From contig JBDTNL010000054.1 in the NCBI GenBank assembly GCA_039933785.1, forward strand, positions 1 to 26,212: a DNA stretch of 26,212 bases, read 5' to 3'. Below the pieces are notes generated by a model, which saw only the letters and a list, made by a program, of their open reading frames with translations, was not told the DNA's origin and did no database searches. Below, piece by piece: positions 1-7,400 of the stretch (positions are counted from its first letter, which is position 1; every line of letters starts with the position of its first letter). The position numbers and the translations under genes were made by a program. The DNA comes from JBDTNL01 sp039933785 (GTDB lineage Bacteria > Acidobacteriota > Thermoanaerobaculia > Multivoradales > JAGPDF01).

Positions 1-2
1 TC

Positions 3-1382
3 GGCGTGCGGCGATTGGACGAGACGAGCGGAGAACCGGTGGACGATCCCCGGCTGGCGCCGCTTCGCAAGGTGAGCAATCCCTTCACCCTGGCCGAGGA
101 TCGCGAGCGCAATCTGTGGATGAACTCCAATCCTCCGCAAGTGGCCCTGCACCGGGCCGACGGCTCGTACGATCCGGAGCTGCGGGCGCTGGTCTCCGTG
201 CCGTCGACCGATCTGCAGACCTTCTACCCCGAGAGCGATGGCGTGATGTGGCTCGGTGGCGAGAAGGGTCTGGCGCGCTATGCCGGTGCGATCGATCGCC
301 GCGGCGAGGCGCCTCCGGCGCCGCTCATTCGCCGCGTGACCCTGGCTGGGGAGCTCCTGGTCGGCGAGGACAGGAACGGACCGGCGGCGGCACCCGCCCT
401 GCCGCCGCACGCCCGGCGCTTGCGCATCGAGTTCGCGCCGGCAGCGTACCGGGTCGGGCTGCGCTATCAGTACCGGCTGGATCCCGCGGATCGAGAGTGG
501 AGCCGTGCGCAGGCCGAGCCCTTCGCGGAATTCACCAATCTGTCGGCGGGCGACTATGCGCTCTGGGTGCGGACGGTCGACGCCGGAGGTGTGCGGAGTC
601 CCGAGACCGCCTGGCACTTTTCCGTACGGCAGGCCTGGTACATGACGGTCTGGGCCTGGGCGCTTTGGCTGTTGCTGGCGGCGGCGATTCTCTTGTTCTA
701 TGCCTGGCTGAGGACGCGGGCCCTGGCGCAACGAGCGGCGCGGCTCGAGGCGCAGGTGGCGGCCAAGACCGAGGAGCTCAGCCAGAGCCTGACCGAGCTG
801 CGCGAGGCGCAGGCACAGGTGCTGGAGAAGAACCGACTCCTCGAATCCGCCAACCTGCGTTTGCAGGCGATCTCGCTTCACGACGAGCTGACCGGGATCG
901 CCAACCGCCGTCACCTGCAGAACCGTATGGCCGAGGAATGGCGTCGAGGCGTTCGTCACCGGCAGTCGCTCGCCTTCGTGCTCTTCGACCTCGACCAGTT
1001 CAAGCGGCTCAACGACAGCCTCGGTCATGGTGAAGGGGATCGCGCGCTCCGGCGCGTGGGGGAGTACCTGGCCGCGACGGTACAGCGTCACGGCGACGTC
1101 GTGGCGCGATATGGCGGCGAGGAATTTGCCCTGCTGCTTCCCAATACGGCGCTCGACGGAGCCCTGCGGGTCGCCGAACAGCTGCGGGAGGGAATCACCG
1201 GGCTGCGCATCGCGATCGATCCGGCCGGCGGGGCATTCCTCACCGCGAGTTTCGGAGTCTCGGCCTCCGTTCCGGGCTCAGATGAGTCAGCCGACGGTTT
1301 GGTCGAGGCCGCCGATGCAGCGCTCTACCGCGCCAAGGCGGAGGGTCGCAACCGCGTGCGCTCGTTCGCGGCGGAAGCGTGA
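3..1382 (+). CDS. Membrane-bound sensor diguanylate cyclase (Y_Y_Y + GGDEF), 5'-truncated by window edge
   Basis: This is the C-terminal ~459 residues of a larger sensor; the frame is open to the left edge, so the true start lies upstream. Counting from the GTG at 6, a last beta-propeller repeat (DGVMWLGGEKGLARY, ~79-93) is followed by a Y_Y_Y-type Ig-like domain (~130-207), one membrane helix (~212-235), a coiled coil (~240-285) and a GGDEF domain (~290-455). The active-site motif is intact (RYGGEEF, GGEEF near residue 370), and an RxxD inhibitory site (RHGD) lies at the standard spacing before it. The family makes cyclic di-GMP from two GTP in the cytoplasm in response to a periplasmic signal. 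The propeller/Y_Y_Y/GGDEF order is a known hybrid-sensor-like layout. It converges on the lipoprotein gene with an 11-bp gap. Catalytic activity is inferred from the motifs; the ligand is unknown. Confidence 0.93.
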   Translation, partial: GVRRLDETSGEPVDDPRLAPLRKVSNPFTLAEDRERNLWMNSNPPQVALHRADGSYDPELRALVSVPSTDLQTFYPESDGVMWLGGEKGLARYAGAIDRRGEAPPAPLIRRVTLAGELLVGEDRNGPAAAPALPPHARRLRIEFAPAAYRVGLRYQYRLDPADREWSRAQAEPFAEFTNLSAGDYALWVRTVDAGGVRSPETAWHFSVRQAWYMTVWAWALWLLLAAAILLFYAWLRTRALAQRAARLEAQVAAKTEELSQSLTELREAQAQVLEKNRLLESANLRLQAISLHDELTGIANRRHLQNRMAEEWRRGVRHRQSLAFVLFDLDQFKRLNDSLGHGEGDRALRRVGEYLAATVQRHGDVVARYGGEEFALLLPNTALDGALRVAEQLREGITGLRIAIDPAGGAFLTASFGVSASVPGSDESADGLVEAADAALYRAKAEGRNRVRSFAAEA

Positions 1383-1393
1383 GCCCGAGTGAT

Positions 1394-1948
1394 TCAGTGC
1401 AAATACATCTCGCCGTCGATCACCACGGCGACCGAGTCTTGACCCGTCTCCCGCTTGAAGCGATCCAAGAATGCCGCGAGCTCGCCAAGAGCCGCGGCCG
1501 AGAAGTCGTGCTCGGTCGCGAACGAGACCACCATGCGGGTGTGCTCGAGGATCATGCGCTCCGAGCCGATGGCTCCCGCGGCATCGCTTTCGCGGTAGCT
1601 GCCCCGGCTCGGCCACGAGGTCGCGCCGCCGAAGAGATGACCTTGCAGCTTCAAGGCCTCGGTTTCCCAGGGCTCGGCGTCGAAGGTCTTGCCGTCGCGA
1701 TCGCTGTCCGGCAGATAGGTGGCAAGGACGTGCGCATGCGTGAGCGGCTCGAACTTCGCCGCGGCGAGCGCTCGCAGAGCCGGCGCGCGCTCACAATGCG
1801 GGCACGGCCGGTAGAGCGCTGCGATGCCGGACGTCGTCGGGCCGGTGTGAGCCGTCAAAGCCGTCGGCGCCGCGCTTCGGCATGCGCCGGTAGCCAAGGC
1901 GAGGGCAAAGAGGGCGCCGGCCCATGTCAAGCGGGGGTGGCGTTTCAT
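1394..1948 (-). CDS. Predicted lipoprotein with a CPHC motif, function unknown
   Basis: A 184-aa protein with a basic N-terminus, a hydrophobic stretch (~9-20) and a lipobox-like ATGAC ending at Cys23, so it is probably lipid-anchored outside the cytoplasm. Thr at -3 is not the usual Leu/Val, so the anchor is not certain. A CxxC motif (CPHC, residues 49-52) follows ~25 residues after the anchor, and a DSDRDG stretch near 82-87 could bind a metal. The C-terminal half (~120-184) has alternating helix and strand and ends in a QDSVAVVIDG-type strand; I cannot assign the family. The ATG at 1948 is supported by a TAACAT box exactly 6 nt upstream and no Shine-Dalgarno sequence. It is divergent from the GIY-YIG gene. 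CPHC might be redox-active, but no thioredoxin fold is evident. Confidence 0.8.
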   Translation of the reverse strand: MKRHPRLTWAGALFALALATGACRSAAPTALTAHTGPTTSGIAALYRPCPHCERAPALRALAAAKFEPLTHAHVLATYLPDSDRDGKTFDAEPWETEALKLQGHLFGGATSWPSRGSYRESDAAGAIGSERMILEHTRMVVSFATEHDFSAAALGELAAFLDRFKRETGQDSVAVVIDGEMYLH

Positions 1949-1954
1949 GTCTGG

Positions 1955-1960
1955 ATGTTA
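1955..1960 (-). promoter_or_regulatory. Leaderless-type -10 box (TAACAT) of the lipoprotein gene
   Basis: TAACAT on the minus strand is followed by six bases and then the ATG at 1948. With this spacing transcription would start at or next to the start codon. No Shine-Dalgarno sequence is present. Confidence 0.55.
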
Positions 1961-1978
1961 CCGGGGCGAGCGAGGGGA

Positions 1979-1984
1979 TACCAT
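1979..1984 (+). promoter_or_regulatory. Leaderless-type -10 box (TACCAT) of the GIY-YIG/uup operon
   Basis: TACCAT is followed by six bases and the GTG at 1991. It lies back-to-back with the lipoprotein promoter, the two boxes being 18 bases apart on opposite strands. No Shine-Dalgarno sequence is visible. Confidence 0.55.
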
Positions 1985-1990
1985 CCGCAG

Positions 1991-2254
1991 GTGCCGTTCG
2001 TCTACATTCTGCGCTGCCGCGACGGCTCGTTCTATACCGGAGCCGCGGTCGACCTCGAAAAGCGGCTGCGCGAGCACCGCGCGGGTAAGGCATCGCGCTA
2101 CACGCGTTCGCGTCTGCCGGTCGACCTCGCGTGGTCGAGCGAGGTCGAGTCCTGGAGCGATGCGCTCCGCGAGGAGCATCGCATCAAGGCGCTCTCGCGC
2201 GCCGGCAAGGACGAGCTGCTGACCATGGAGTTGTCCCCAGGAGTTCCTGAATGA
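1991..2254 (+). CDS. GIY-YIG domain protein (UPF0213/YhbQ-like)
   Basis: An 87-aa single-domain GIY-YIG protein. The motif is present in its variant form: FVYILRC at residues 3-9 and FYTG at 14-17, followed by the basic helix LEKRLREH with the conserved Arg (R25) and a later glutamate-rich helix (REEHRIK) that should supply the metal-binding Glu. Length matches the short stand-alone UPF0213 family, whose members are putative DNA endonucleases of unclear role. The frame is open upstream to 1379, but the GTG at 1991 is chosen because the domain starts there, a TACCAT box sits 6 nt before it, and a longer form would overlap the lipoprotein on the other strand. Its stop overlaps the uup start (ATGA, 2251-2254), so the two are translationally coupled. 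Confidence 0.88.
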   Translation: MPFVYILRCRDGSFYTGAAVDLEKRLREHRAGKASRYTRSRLPVDLAWSSEVESWSDALREEHRIKALSRAGKDELLTMELSPGVPE

Positions 2255-4089
2255 GTTCACGTCCACAGTTGCTCAACTGCGAGCTGGTCTCGAAGCAGAT
2301 CGGTGCGCGGGTTTTGTTTTCGGATCTCTCCTTCGGCCTCGCCGAAGGGGACCGGGTCGGATTGATCGGACCCAACGGATCGGGGAAGAGCACGCTGCTC
2401 CGCATCCTCGCCGGTATCGACGAGGCGGACAGCGGCACCCGCACCGTGCGGCGCGGTGCGCGGGTCTGCTACGTGCCGCAGGATCCGGTGTTCCCAGCGG
2501 CGGACAGCGTCGAGACCGTGGTCTCGCGCGCCCTCGCTGACCGCCACTTGGCGGACTTCGAGATCTCGAGTCAGGTCTCGGTGGCGCTCGGCAGGGCGGG
2601 GTTTCGCGATTTCGATCAGCCTGCTGGTGAGCTTTCCGGAGGGTGGCGCAAGCGCCTCGCCATCGTGCATGAGTTGGTGCGCGAGCCCGACATTCTCTTG
2701 CTCGACGAACCCACCAACCATCTCGATCTCGAGGGCATTCTCTGGCTGGAGGAGTTGCTCGGTGGGGCGCCAAGCGGGGGGCAGTCCTCGGCGTCGGCCT
2801 TCGTGGTGGTGAGCCACGACCGCTACTTCCTCGAGAACGTGGCCGGCCGCATGATGGAGCTCAACCGGATTTACCCGCAGGGCTTGCTGTCGGTGGACGG
2901 CGCCTACAGCGAGTTCCTCGAGACTCGCGACGCGGTGCTCGCGAACCAGGCTGAGTATCGCGATTCGCTCGCCAATCGGGCACGGCGGGAGGTCGAGTGG
3001 CTGCGCCGTGGGCCCAAGGCTCGGACGACCAAGGCGAAGGCGCGGGTGCAGGAGGCTGGGCGGCTAGTCGACGAGCTGGCCGAGGTGAGCAGCCGCAAGG
3101 CCAGCGCCAAGGCGGGCATCGATTTCGAATCGTCGGGGCGCAAGACGAAGCGGCTCTTGGCGGCGCATAGGCTGACGAAGTCGTATGGCGAGCGGGTGAT
3201 CCTCGATGAGCTCGAGCTCTTGATCTCACCCGGCAGCCGTATAGGAGTGCTGGGGCCGAACGGCAGCGGCAAGACGACGCTGCTCTCGCTCCTCGCCGGC
3301 ACACTCGAGCCGAGCGCGGGCGAAATCGAGCGCGCGCCGTTCTTGAAGACGGTTCTCTTCGAGCAGAGTCGCGAGACGCTCGACCGTTCGCTCACCCTGC
3401 GGCGCGCCCTTGCTCCCGAGGGCGACTCGGTGGTTTACCAGGACCGCGCGGTGCACGTGGCGGCTTGGGCGAAGCGTTTTCTCTTTCGCGCCGAGCAGCT
3501 CGATACGCAGGTCTCGAAGCTCTCGGGAGGGGAGCAAGCGCGCATTCTGATCGCCCGGCTCATGCTGAAGCCTGCCGATCTGTTAATCCTCGACGAGCCC
3601 ACGAACGATCTCGACATTCCCACGCTTGAAGTCTTGGAGGAGAGCCTGCTCGAGTTTCCCGGTGGTCTCGTTCTGGTGACCCACGACCGCTACCTTCTGG
3701 ATCGCGTCTCGACCGTGATCCTCGCTCTGGGCGATCGACCAGGGGGCCGCTCGCGCTTGTTCGCGGACACCGCCCAGTGGGAGGCGGCTCGGCGTGAGAG
3801 CCCTGCCAACAGCCGCGGCGCCGAGACTCGCAGCAGCCCGGCTGGACCGGTAGCTCGGTCAAGCGGCAAGAAGATGAGCTACAAGCAGCAGCGCGAGTGG
3901 GAGCAGATGGAGGAGCGCATTCTCCGCGCCGAGCAAGCGCTCGCTGCGGCTCAGGCGGCCGCTGAGGATCCCGCCGTGGCGCGCGATGCGCGGGTGCTTC
4001 AGGAGCGGTTCGCGGCGCTTGCGGCTGCCAAGGTGGCCGTGGAGAAGCTCTACGAACGCTGGGCCGAACTAGACGGCTCGCGCGGCTGA
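2251..4089 (+). CDS. uup: ABC-F family ATPase, Uup-like
   Basis: A 612-aa duplicated ABC ATPase without membrane segments. The first cassette has Walker A GPNGSGKS (40-47), signature LSGGWRK and Walker B with LLLDEPTNHLD; the second has GPNGSGKT, LSGGEQAR and LLILDEPTNDLD. Both cassettes have a switch His (VVSHDRY, LVTHDRY). The linker between cassettes is long and basic, and the last ~75 residues form a charged coiled coil (KKMSYKQQREWEQMEERI...), typical of Uup, where this region binds DNA. ABC-F proteins act on the ribosome; Uup is also linked to branched-DNA metabolism and precise transposon excision. It overlaps the GIY-YIG gene by 4 bp (ATGA). Another ABC-F subtype such as EttA is less likely because of the coiled-coil tail. 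Its stop lies inside a 15-bp inverted repeat. Confidence 0.93.
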   Translation: MSSRPQLLNCELVSKQIGARVLFSDLSFGLAEGDRVGLIGPNGSGKSTLLRILAGIDEADSGTRTVRRGARVCYVPQDPVFPAADSVETVVSRALADRHLADFEISSQVSVALGRAGFRDFDQPAGELSGGWRKRLAIVHELVREPDILLLDEPTNHLDLEGILWLEELLGGAPSGGQSSASAFVVVSHDRYFLENVAGRMMELNRIYPQGLLSVDGAYSEFLETRDAVLANQAEYRDSLANRARREVEWLRRGPKARTTKAKARVQEAGRLVDELAEVSSRKASAKAGIDFESSGRKTKRLLAAHRLTKSYGERVILDELELLISPGSRIGVLGPNGSGKTTLLSLLAGTLEPSAGEIERAPFLKTVLFEQSRETLDRSLTLRRALAPEGDSVVYQDRAVHVAAWAKRFLFRAEQLDTQVSKLSGGEQARILIARLMLKPADLLILDEPTNDLDIPTLEVLEESLLEFPGGLVLVTHDRYLLDRVSTVILALGDRPGGRSRLFADTAQWEAARRESPANSRGAETRSSPAGPVARSSGKKMSYKQQREWEQMEERILRAEQALAAAQAAAEDPAVARDARVLQERFAALAAAKVAVEKLYERWAELDGSRG

Positions 4090-4157
4090 GGGTTGAGGCG
4101 TGGGGCCCCTTCGTCTTCGCTCCGAGACCGAACCCGAGAGCAGCCTCAACCCTCAGC
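4085..4157. terminator. Convergent-junction inverted repeat holding both stop codons
   Basis: Perfect 15-bp arms at 4085-4099 and 4143-4157, separated by 43 bases that contain the palindrome GGGGCCCC. The left arm contains the uup TGA (4087-4089), and the right arm contains the TGA of the convergent minus-strand gene (4153-4155). It can form a hairpin in either transcript. There is no U-tract, so intrinsic termination is plausible rather than shown. Confidence 0.6.
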
Positions 4158-4389
4158 GGTGAGCGCTAGGAGTGACGTCTTTTACCTGGAGATGTTGCTG
4201 TTCGGTCGGCACGCGCTCCCGCCAAAGACCGAAGATCGCGGTGGCGAGAGCGAGCATGATCTCGTCGAAGAACGGAATCGGATCGGGAATGAACATGTCG
4301 AGCAACCACAGCGCCGCGAACAGCGCGAGGAGCTTGGGGAACTTGATGCGCGACGCGGCTTTGGCGGCGACTTGTCCGGCGATACCCAT
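4153..4389 (-). CDS. Small membrane protein (DUF6116-like)
   Basis: A 78-aa protein, MGIAGQVAAKAASRIKFPKL..., with two hydrophobic segments (~19-33 and ~40-56) separated by the loop DMFIPDPIPFFDE, and a charged C-terminal tail. The pattern of a basic amphipathic N-terminus, a first helix ending in an IPDPIPF-type loop and a second short helix resembles small proteins annotated DUF6116 in gamma-proteobacteria; this is a memory-based match, not a search result. The frame is open further upstream to 4491, but the ATG at 4389 is preferred because a TACTCT box lies exactly 6 nt before it and the upstream residues are not hydrophobic-helix-like. Function unknown. It converges on uup and diverges from the DUF4442-like gene. 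Confidence 0.75.
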   Translation of the reverse strand: MGIAGQVAAKAASRIKFPKLLALFAALWLLDMFIPDPIPFFDEIMLALATAIFGLWRERVPTEQQHLQVKDVTPSAHR

Positions 4390-4395
4390 GGAGCG

Positions 4396-4401
4396 AGAGT
4401 A
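4396..4401 (-). promoter_or_regulatory. Leaderless-type -10 box (TACTCT) of the small membrane protein gene
   Basis: TACTCT on the minus strand, six bases, then the ATG at 4389. No Shine-Dalgarno sequence. This box decides the start over longer alternatives. Confidence 0.5.
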
Positions 4402-4448
4402 ACAGTTGGAGTGGACGCCGAGTGCCGCGCTGCGGCATGATTCTCGGC

Positions 4449-4931
4449 ATGGCGAAATCGAATCCTTCACCCGGTGCCAAGTTGCAGGCATCGTGGGCGC
4501 GTTGGAGCCCGTTGCCCGGTGGACGTTGGTTGTTCAGTCGCGTGGCCGGGTTCTCGGTGCCCTACACCGCGACCATTGGCGCCCTCGTCGAGCACCTCGA
4601 GCCCGGCTACGCGCGGGCGCGACTTCGCGATCGCCGCCGCGTACGCAACCATCTGGACTGCGTGCATGCCGTGGCGCTGGTCAATCTGGGTGAGTTCACC
4701 AGCGGGCTTGCCATGCTCACCGGGTTACCGCCGACCGTGCGCGGCATCGTCACTCGGCTCTCCGCTGAGTATCTGAAGAAGGCGCGCGGGACGCTGATCG
4801 CCGAATGCCGCTGTTCGCCGCCGCAGGCGCTGACCGCTACCGCGGACTACCGGCCGACCGCCGAGATCCGCGACGGCAGCGGCGAGATCGTGGCCCGGGT
4901 GAGCGCCGACTGGCGACTGGGCCCGAAGTGA
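4449..4931 (+). CDS. Hotdog-fold protein (DUF4442 / thioesterase-like)
   Basis: A 160-aa soluble protein. The conserved layout is seen in SVPYTATIGALVEHLEPGYARARLRDRRRVRNHLDCVHAVALVNLGEFTSG, where the segment NHLDCVHAVALVNLGE is the central hotdog helix with its His/Asn/Glu positions, followed by four strands (RGTLIAECRC, ADYRPTAEIRD, EIVARVSADWRL). DUF4442 proteins are related to acyl-CoA thioesterases; the substrate is unknown. Start codons at 4422 (GTG), 4437 (ATG) and 4449 (ATG) are possible; I prefer 4449 because the region before it is not conserved in character, but no Shine-Dalgarno sequence decides this. The next gene follows after 10 bases, so the two are probably co-transcribed. 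Confidence 0.8.
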   Translation: MAKSNPSPGAKLQASWARWSPLPGGRWLFSRVAGFSVPYTATIGALVEHLEPGYARARLRDRRRVRNHLDCVHAVALVNLGEFTSGLAMLTGLPPTVRGIVTRLSAEYLKKARGTLIAECRCSPPQALTATADYRPTAEIRDGSGEIVARVSADWRLGPK

Positions 4932-4941
4932 AGGGCCTCGC

Positions 4942-5949
4942 TTGAGTGCGAACGAGACCGCGCTGACGCGCCAGCTCGGCATCGCGACGCCGCTCATCTG
5001 TGGCGCGATGTATCCGTGCAGCAACCCGGAGCTGGTGGCGGCGGTTTCCGAGGCCGGCGGTATCGGTGTCCTGCAGCCGATCTCGTTGACGTACGTGTAT
5101 GGGCACGACTTTCGCCAGGGTCTGCGCCTGATGAAGCGGCTGACCTCGAAGCCGCTTGGCATGAACGCGCTCATCGAGCAGTCGTCGAGCAAGTACCGAG
5201 CGACCATGGAGCGTTGGATCGAGATCGCGCTCGAAGAGGGCATTCGGTTCTTCGTCACCTCGTTGGGCAATCCGCGGTGGGTGGTGGAGCAGGCGCATGC
5301 GGTGGGCGGGGTCGTGTACCACGACGTTACGGAACGCAAGTGGGCCGAGAAGGGACTCGATGCCGGAGTCGATGGGTTGATCGCGGTCAACCGGCGAGCC
5401 GGCGGTCACGCTGGAGGCAAGAGCGCCGAAGAGCTGATGGCGGAGCTCGGCGGCTACGGGGTGCCTCTGGTCTGTGCCGGTGGCATCGGGGACGAAGAGG
5501 CCTTCGTCGACGCGATTGGCCTTGGCTATGCCGGAGTGCAGATGGGTACGCGGTTCATCGCCACCACGGAGTGCCGCGCCGCGGAGGTCTACAAGTCAGC
5601 CATCGTTGAGGCCGAGGAGAGTGACATCGTGCTCTCGGAGCGCATCACCGGTGTGCCGGTGGCGGTGATCAACACACCCTACATCCGGCGCATGGGCCTG
5701 CATGCGGGTCCGTTCGCTCGCTGGATGTTGCGTGGCCGCAAGCGAAAGCACTGGATGCGTTCCTTCTACGCCCTGCGCTCGCTCTGGCAATTGAAGCGTG
5801 CGTCCCTCGACGACAGCGGCAACAAAGACTACTGGCAGGCCGGAAAGAGCGTCGGTGCGATCCATGCCGTCGAGCCCGCGGGCGATATCGTGCGCCGGTT
5901 CGCGGCAGCGCTCGAGCGGGAGCCCAAGCGCTCGGGTGCGGTGAGGTAG
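4942..5949 (+). CDS. Nitronate monooxygenase-family FMN oxidoreductase
   Basis: A 335-aa TIM-barrel flavoenzyme. Seen: an N-terminal strand IATPLICGAMYPCSNPELVAAVSEAGGIG, the family hallmark GGHAGG (residues 154-159, His being the catalytic position in nitronate monooxygenases), the phosphate-binding VCAGGIG (177-183) and VQMGTRF (199-205). The family oxidises alkyl nitronates or acts as NAD(P)H-quinone reductase or enoyl reductase using FMN; the real substrate here is not determinable. The C-terminal ~70 residues after NTPYIRRMG are basic and contain WMRSFYALRSLWQLK. The start is TTG at 4942 with GAAGGG upstream; no better in-frame start keeps the first strand. It lies between the DUF4442-like gene (10-bp gap) and the ATP-grasp gene (10-bp gap). 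Confidence 0.88.
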   Translation: MSANETALTRQLGIATPLICGAMYPCSNPELVAAVSEAGGIGVLQPISLTYVYGHDFRQGLRLMKRLTSKPLGMNALIEQSSSKYRATMERWIEIALEEGIRFFVTSLGNPRWVVEQAHAVGGVVYHDVTERKWAEKGLDAGVDGLIAVNRRAGGHAGGKSAEELMAELGGYGVPLVCAGGIGDEEAFVDAIGLGYAGVQMGTRFIATTECRAAEVYKSAIVEAEESDIVLSERITGVPVAVINTPYIRRMGLHAGPFARWMLRGRKRKHWMRSFYALRSLWQLKRASLDDSGNKDYWQAGKSVGAIHAVEPAGDIVRRFAAALEREPKRSGAVR

Positions 5950-5959
5950 GCTTTTCAAG

Positions 5960-6814
5960 ATGCGTATCGCCTTGGTTTCGATGACGGTTCTCGATCAGGA
6001 CGACTTCGACGAGGTCCCGCTGGCGCGGGCGTTGGAGGCGCGGGGCTTCGAGTCGGTGCGGGTGGGTTGGGACGATCCGCGAGTCGACTGGAGCGGCTTC
6101 GATGCGGCCTTGTTGCGATCGACTTGGGATTACCATCACCGGCGGGATGAGTTCCTGCTCTGGGCTCGCCGCGCCGCGGCCGAGACGCGGTTGTTCAACC
6201 CTCCCGATCTGATCGAATGGAACAGCCACAAGTTCTATCTGCGCGAGCTCGAGCACGCCGGGATCGCCATCGTGCCCACCGTCTTCCTCGAGCGCGGCTC
6301 GGCCGCGGATCTGCCCGCGATCCTGGAGCATGAGGGTTGGGACGCCGCGGTGATCAAGCCCGCGGTCTCGGCCGATTCCTTCGCCACCGAGCGCGCCGAG
6401 CGGCTGTCTCCGGAGGCTGGACAGCGCCATCTCGACCAGCACCTTGCCGAGCGCGACATGCTGGTGCAGGTGTACATGCCGGCGGTCGTCGAGCCGGGAG
6501 AGCGTTGTCTGGTGGCGATCGACGGCGAGGTCTCGCACGCCGTGCGCAAGCGGTCGAAGTTCCTCGGCGGCAGGCATGCCGGACCCGAGGGCGTGCCCGT
6601 GCCCGTCGAGGCCGACGAAGGATCTGCCGCCGAGAACATCCTCAAGCGCATCGGCCACCCGCCCTTGTACGCCCGGATCGACCTGATTCGGGACGGGGAC
6701 GGAGTACCGCGTCTAATGGAGCTCGAGCTCGTGGAGCCGAGCCTCTTCTTCGCGGCCCGCCCCGGGGCGGCCGAGGCCCTGGTCGAGGCGCTGGCGTCCC
6801 GGTTGCTGTTCTGA
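5960..6814 (+). CDS. ATP-grasp (RimK-like) ligase, similar to O-ureido-D-serine cyclo-ligase type
   Basis: A 284-aa soluble ATP-grasp protein. The N-terminal Rossmann-like domain contains the subgroup-specific LLRSTWDYHHR (51-61); the ATP-grasp part has the nucleotide-binding lysine in VIKPAVSADSF (131-141), DMLVQVYMP with the adenine-side acidic pair, and the metal-binding MELELVEPSLFF (~255-266). This arrangement is that of the RimK-related family containing the D-cycloserine enzyme DcsG, though most members are of unknown substrate and none of the rest of a cycloserine cluster is here. It likely forms an amide or ring bond with ATP and Mg2+. The ATG at 5960 has a TAGGCT box 7 nt upstream that overlaps the previous stop. 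Tandem with the upstream flavoenzyme, which suggests a shared unit. Confidence 0.82.
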   Translation: MRIALVSMTVLDQDDFDEVPLARALEARGFESVRVGWDDPRVDWSGFDAALLRSTWDYHHRRDEFLLWARRAAAETRLFNPPDLIEWNSHKFYLRELEHAGIAIVPTVFLERGSAADLPAILEHEGWDAAVIKPAVSADSFATERAERLSPEAGQRHLDQHLAERDMLVQVYMPAVVEPGERCLVAIDGEVSHAVRKRSKFLGGRHAGPEGVPVPVEADEGSAAENILKRIGHPPLYARIDLIRDGDGVPRLMELELVEPSLFFAARPGAAEALVEALASRLLF

Positions 6815-6875
6815 AACTAGAAGCTCGAAGTCCTCGTAGAGCTCCTCAGGGCAAGGCTCTTAGAGGAGGCAGGTC

Positions 6876-7400
6876 ATGAGACTAGGCACTTTTCTGTTCC
6901 ATCTCGGTACCGCGGCGAGCCTGTCGCTGGCGCTTGCCGTCGCACCGGCGGCCGCCAGCAGTCATCGCAACGGCGACGCGCTCCATGTCGAGATTCATGG
7001 CGACCACGACGACAATGTGTCGCTCACCCTCGGCGGCTGGGTGGGCGATCTCGTTCGCGCCATCGTTCCAGCGCACGTGCGCTGCAACGGCGACCGGGAC
7101 GATCGCGTCGTCGCCGTCCTCGAATTCCTGGACCGGCACGGCGAAGGTTCGCGCTACACGCTCTGGGACGACGGCCGCGAATTCACCGGCGCGCGCGATC
7201 ACGGGCGTTTCGAGCTGCGGATCGGCCAGGGGCGGCGTTGGAACCATCACGGGAAAGCGCATGTCGAGGCGCCGTGGGCGATCGCGCAGTGCATGATGGG
7301 CCGCTCGATCTCCGTAGCGGATCTGCTCGGCCATGGCGACCGCGGTTTCAACCTTCAGGTCTCCGGCGATCACGGCGAAGTGCGAATCAGCCTGCCGTAG
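6876..7400 (+). CDS. Secreted protein of unknown function
   Basis: A 174-aa protein with a typical signal peptide (basic start, hydrophobic ~9-22, cleavage likely after APAAA near residue 27). The mature part is rich in Asp, Gly and His (HGDHDDN, CNGDRDD, NHHGKAH), with two cysteines (about 69 and 139) that could form a disulfide, and the end is beta-rich (GFNLQVSGDHGEVRISLP). I do not recognise the family. The start is firm: AGAGGAGG at 6862-6869 lies 6 nt before the ATG, the strongest Shine-Dalgarno sequence in the window. The upstream CTCCTC (6842-6847) is complementary to that site. It converges on the kinase gene and overlaps its 3' end by 14 bp. Confidence 0.8.
   Translation: MRLGTFLFHLGTAASLSLALAVAPAAASSHRNGDALHVEIHGDHDDNVSLTLGGWVGDLVRAIVPAHVRCNGDRDDRVVAVLEFLDRHGEGSRYTLWDDGREFTGARDHGRFELRIGQGRRWNHHGKAHVEAPWAIAQCMMGRSISVADLLGHGDRGFNLQVSGDHGEVRISLP

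Noticed and set aside
1379..2254. Longer GIY-YIG protein starting at 1379
   Set aside because: The extra 204 residues overlap the lipoprotein gene antisense and are arginine-rich. The domain starts at GTG 1991, which has its own promoter box.
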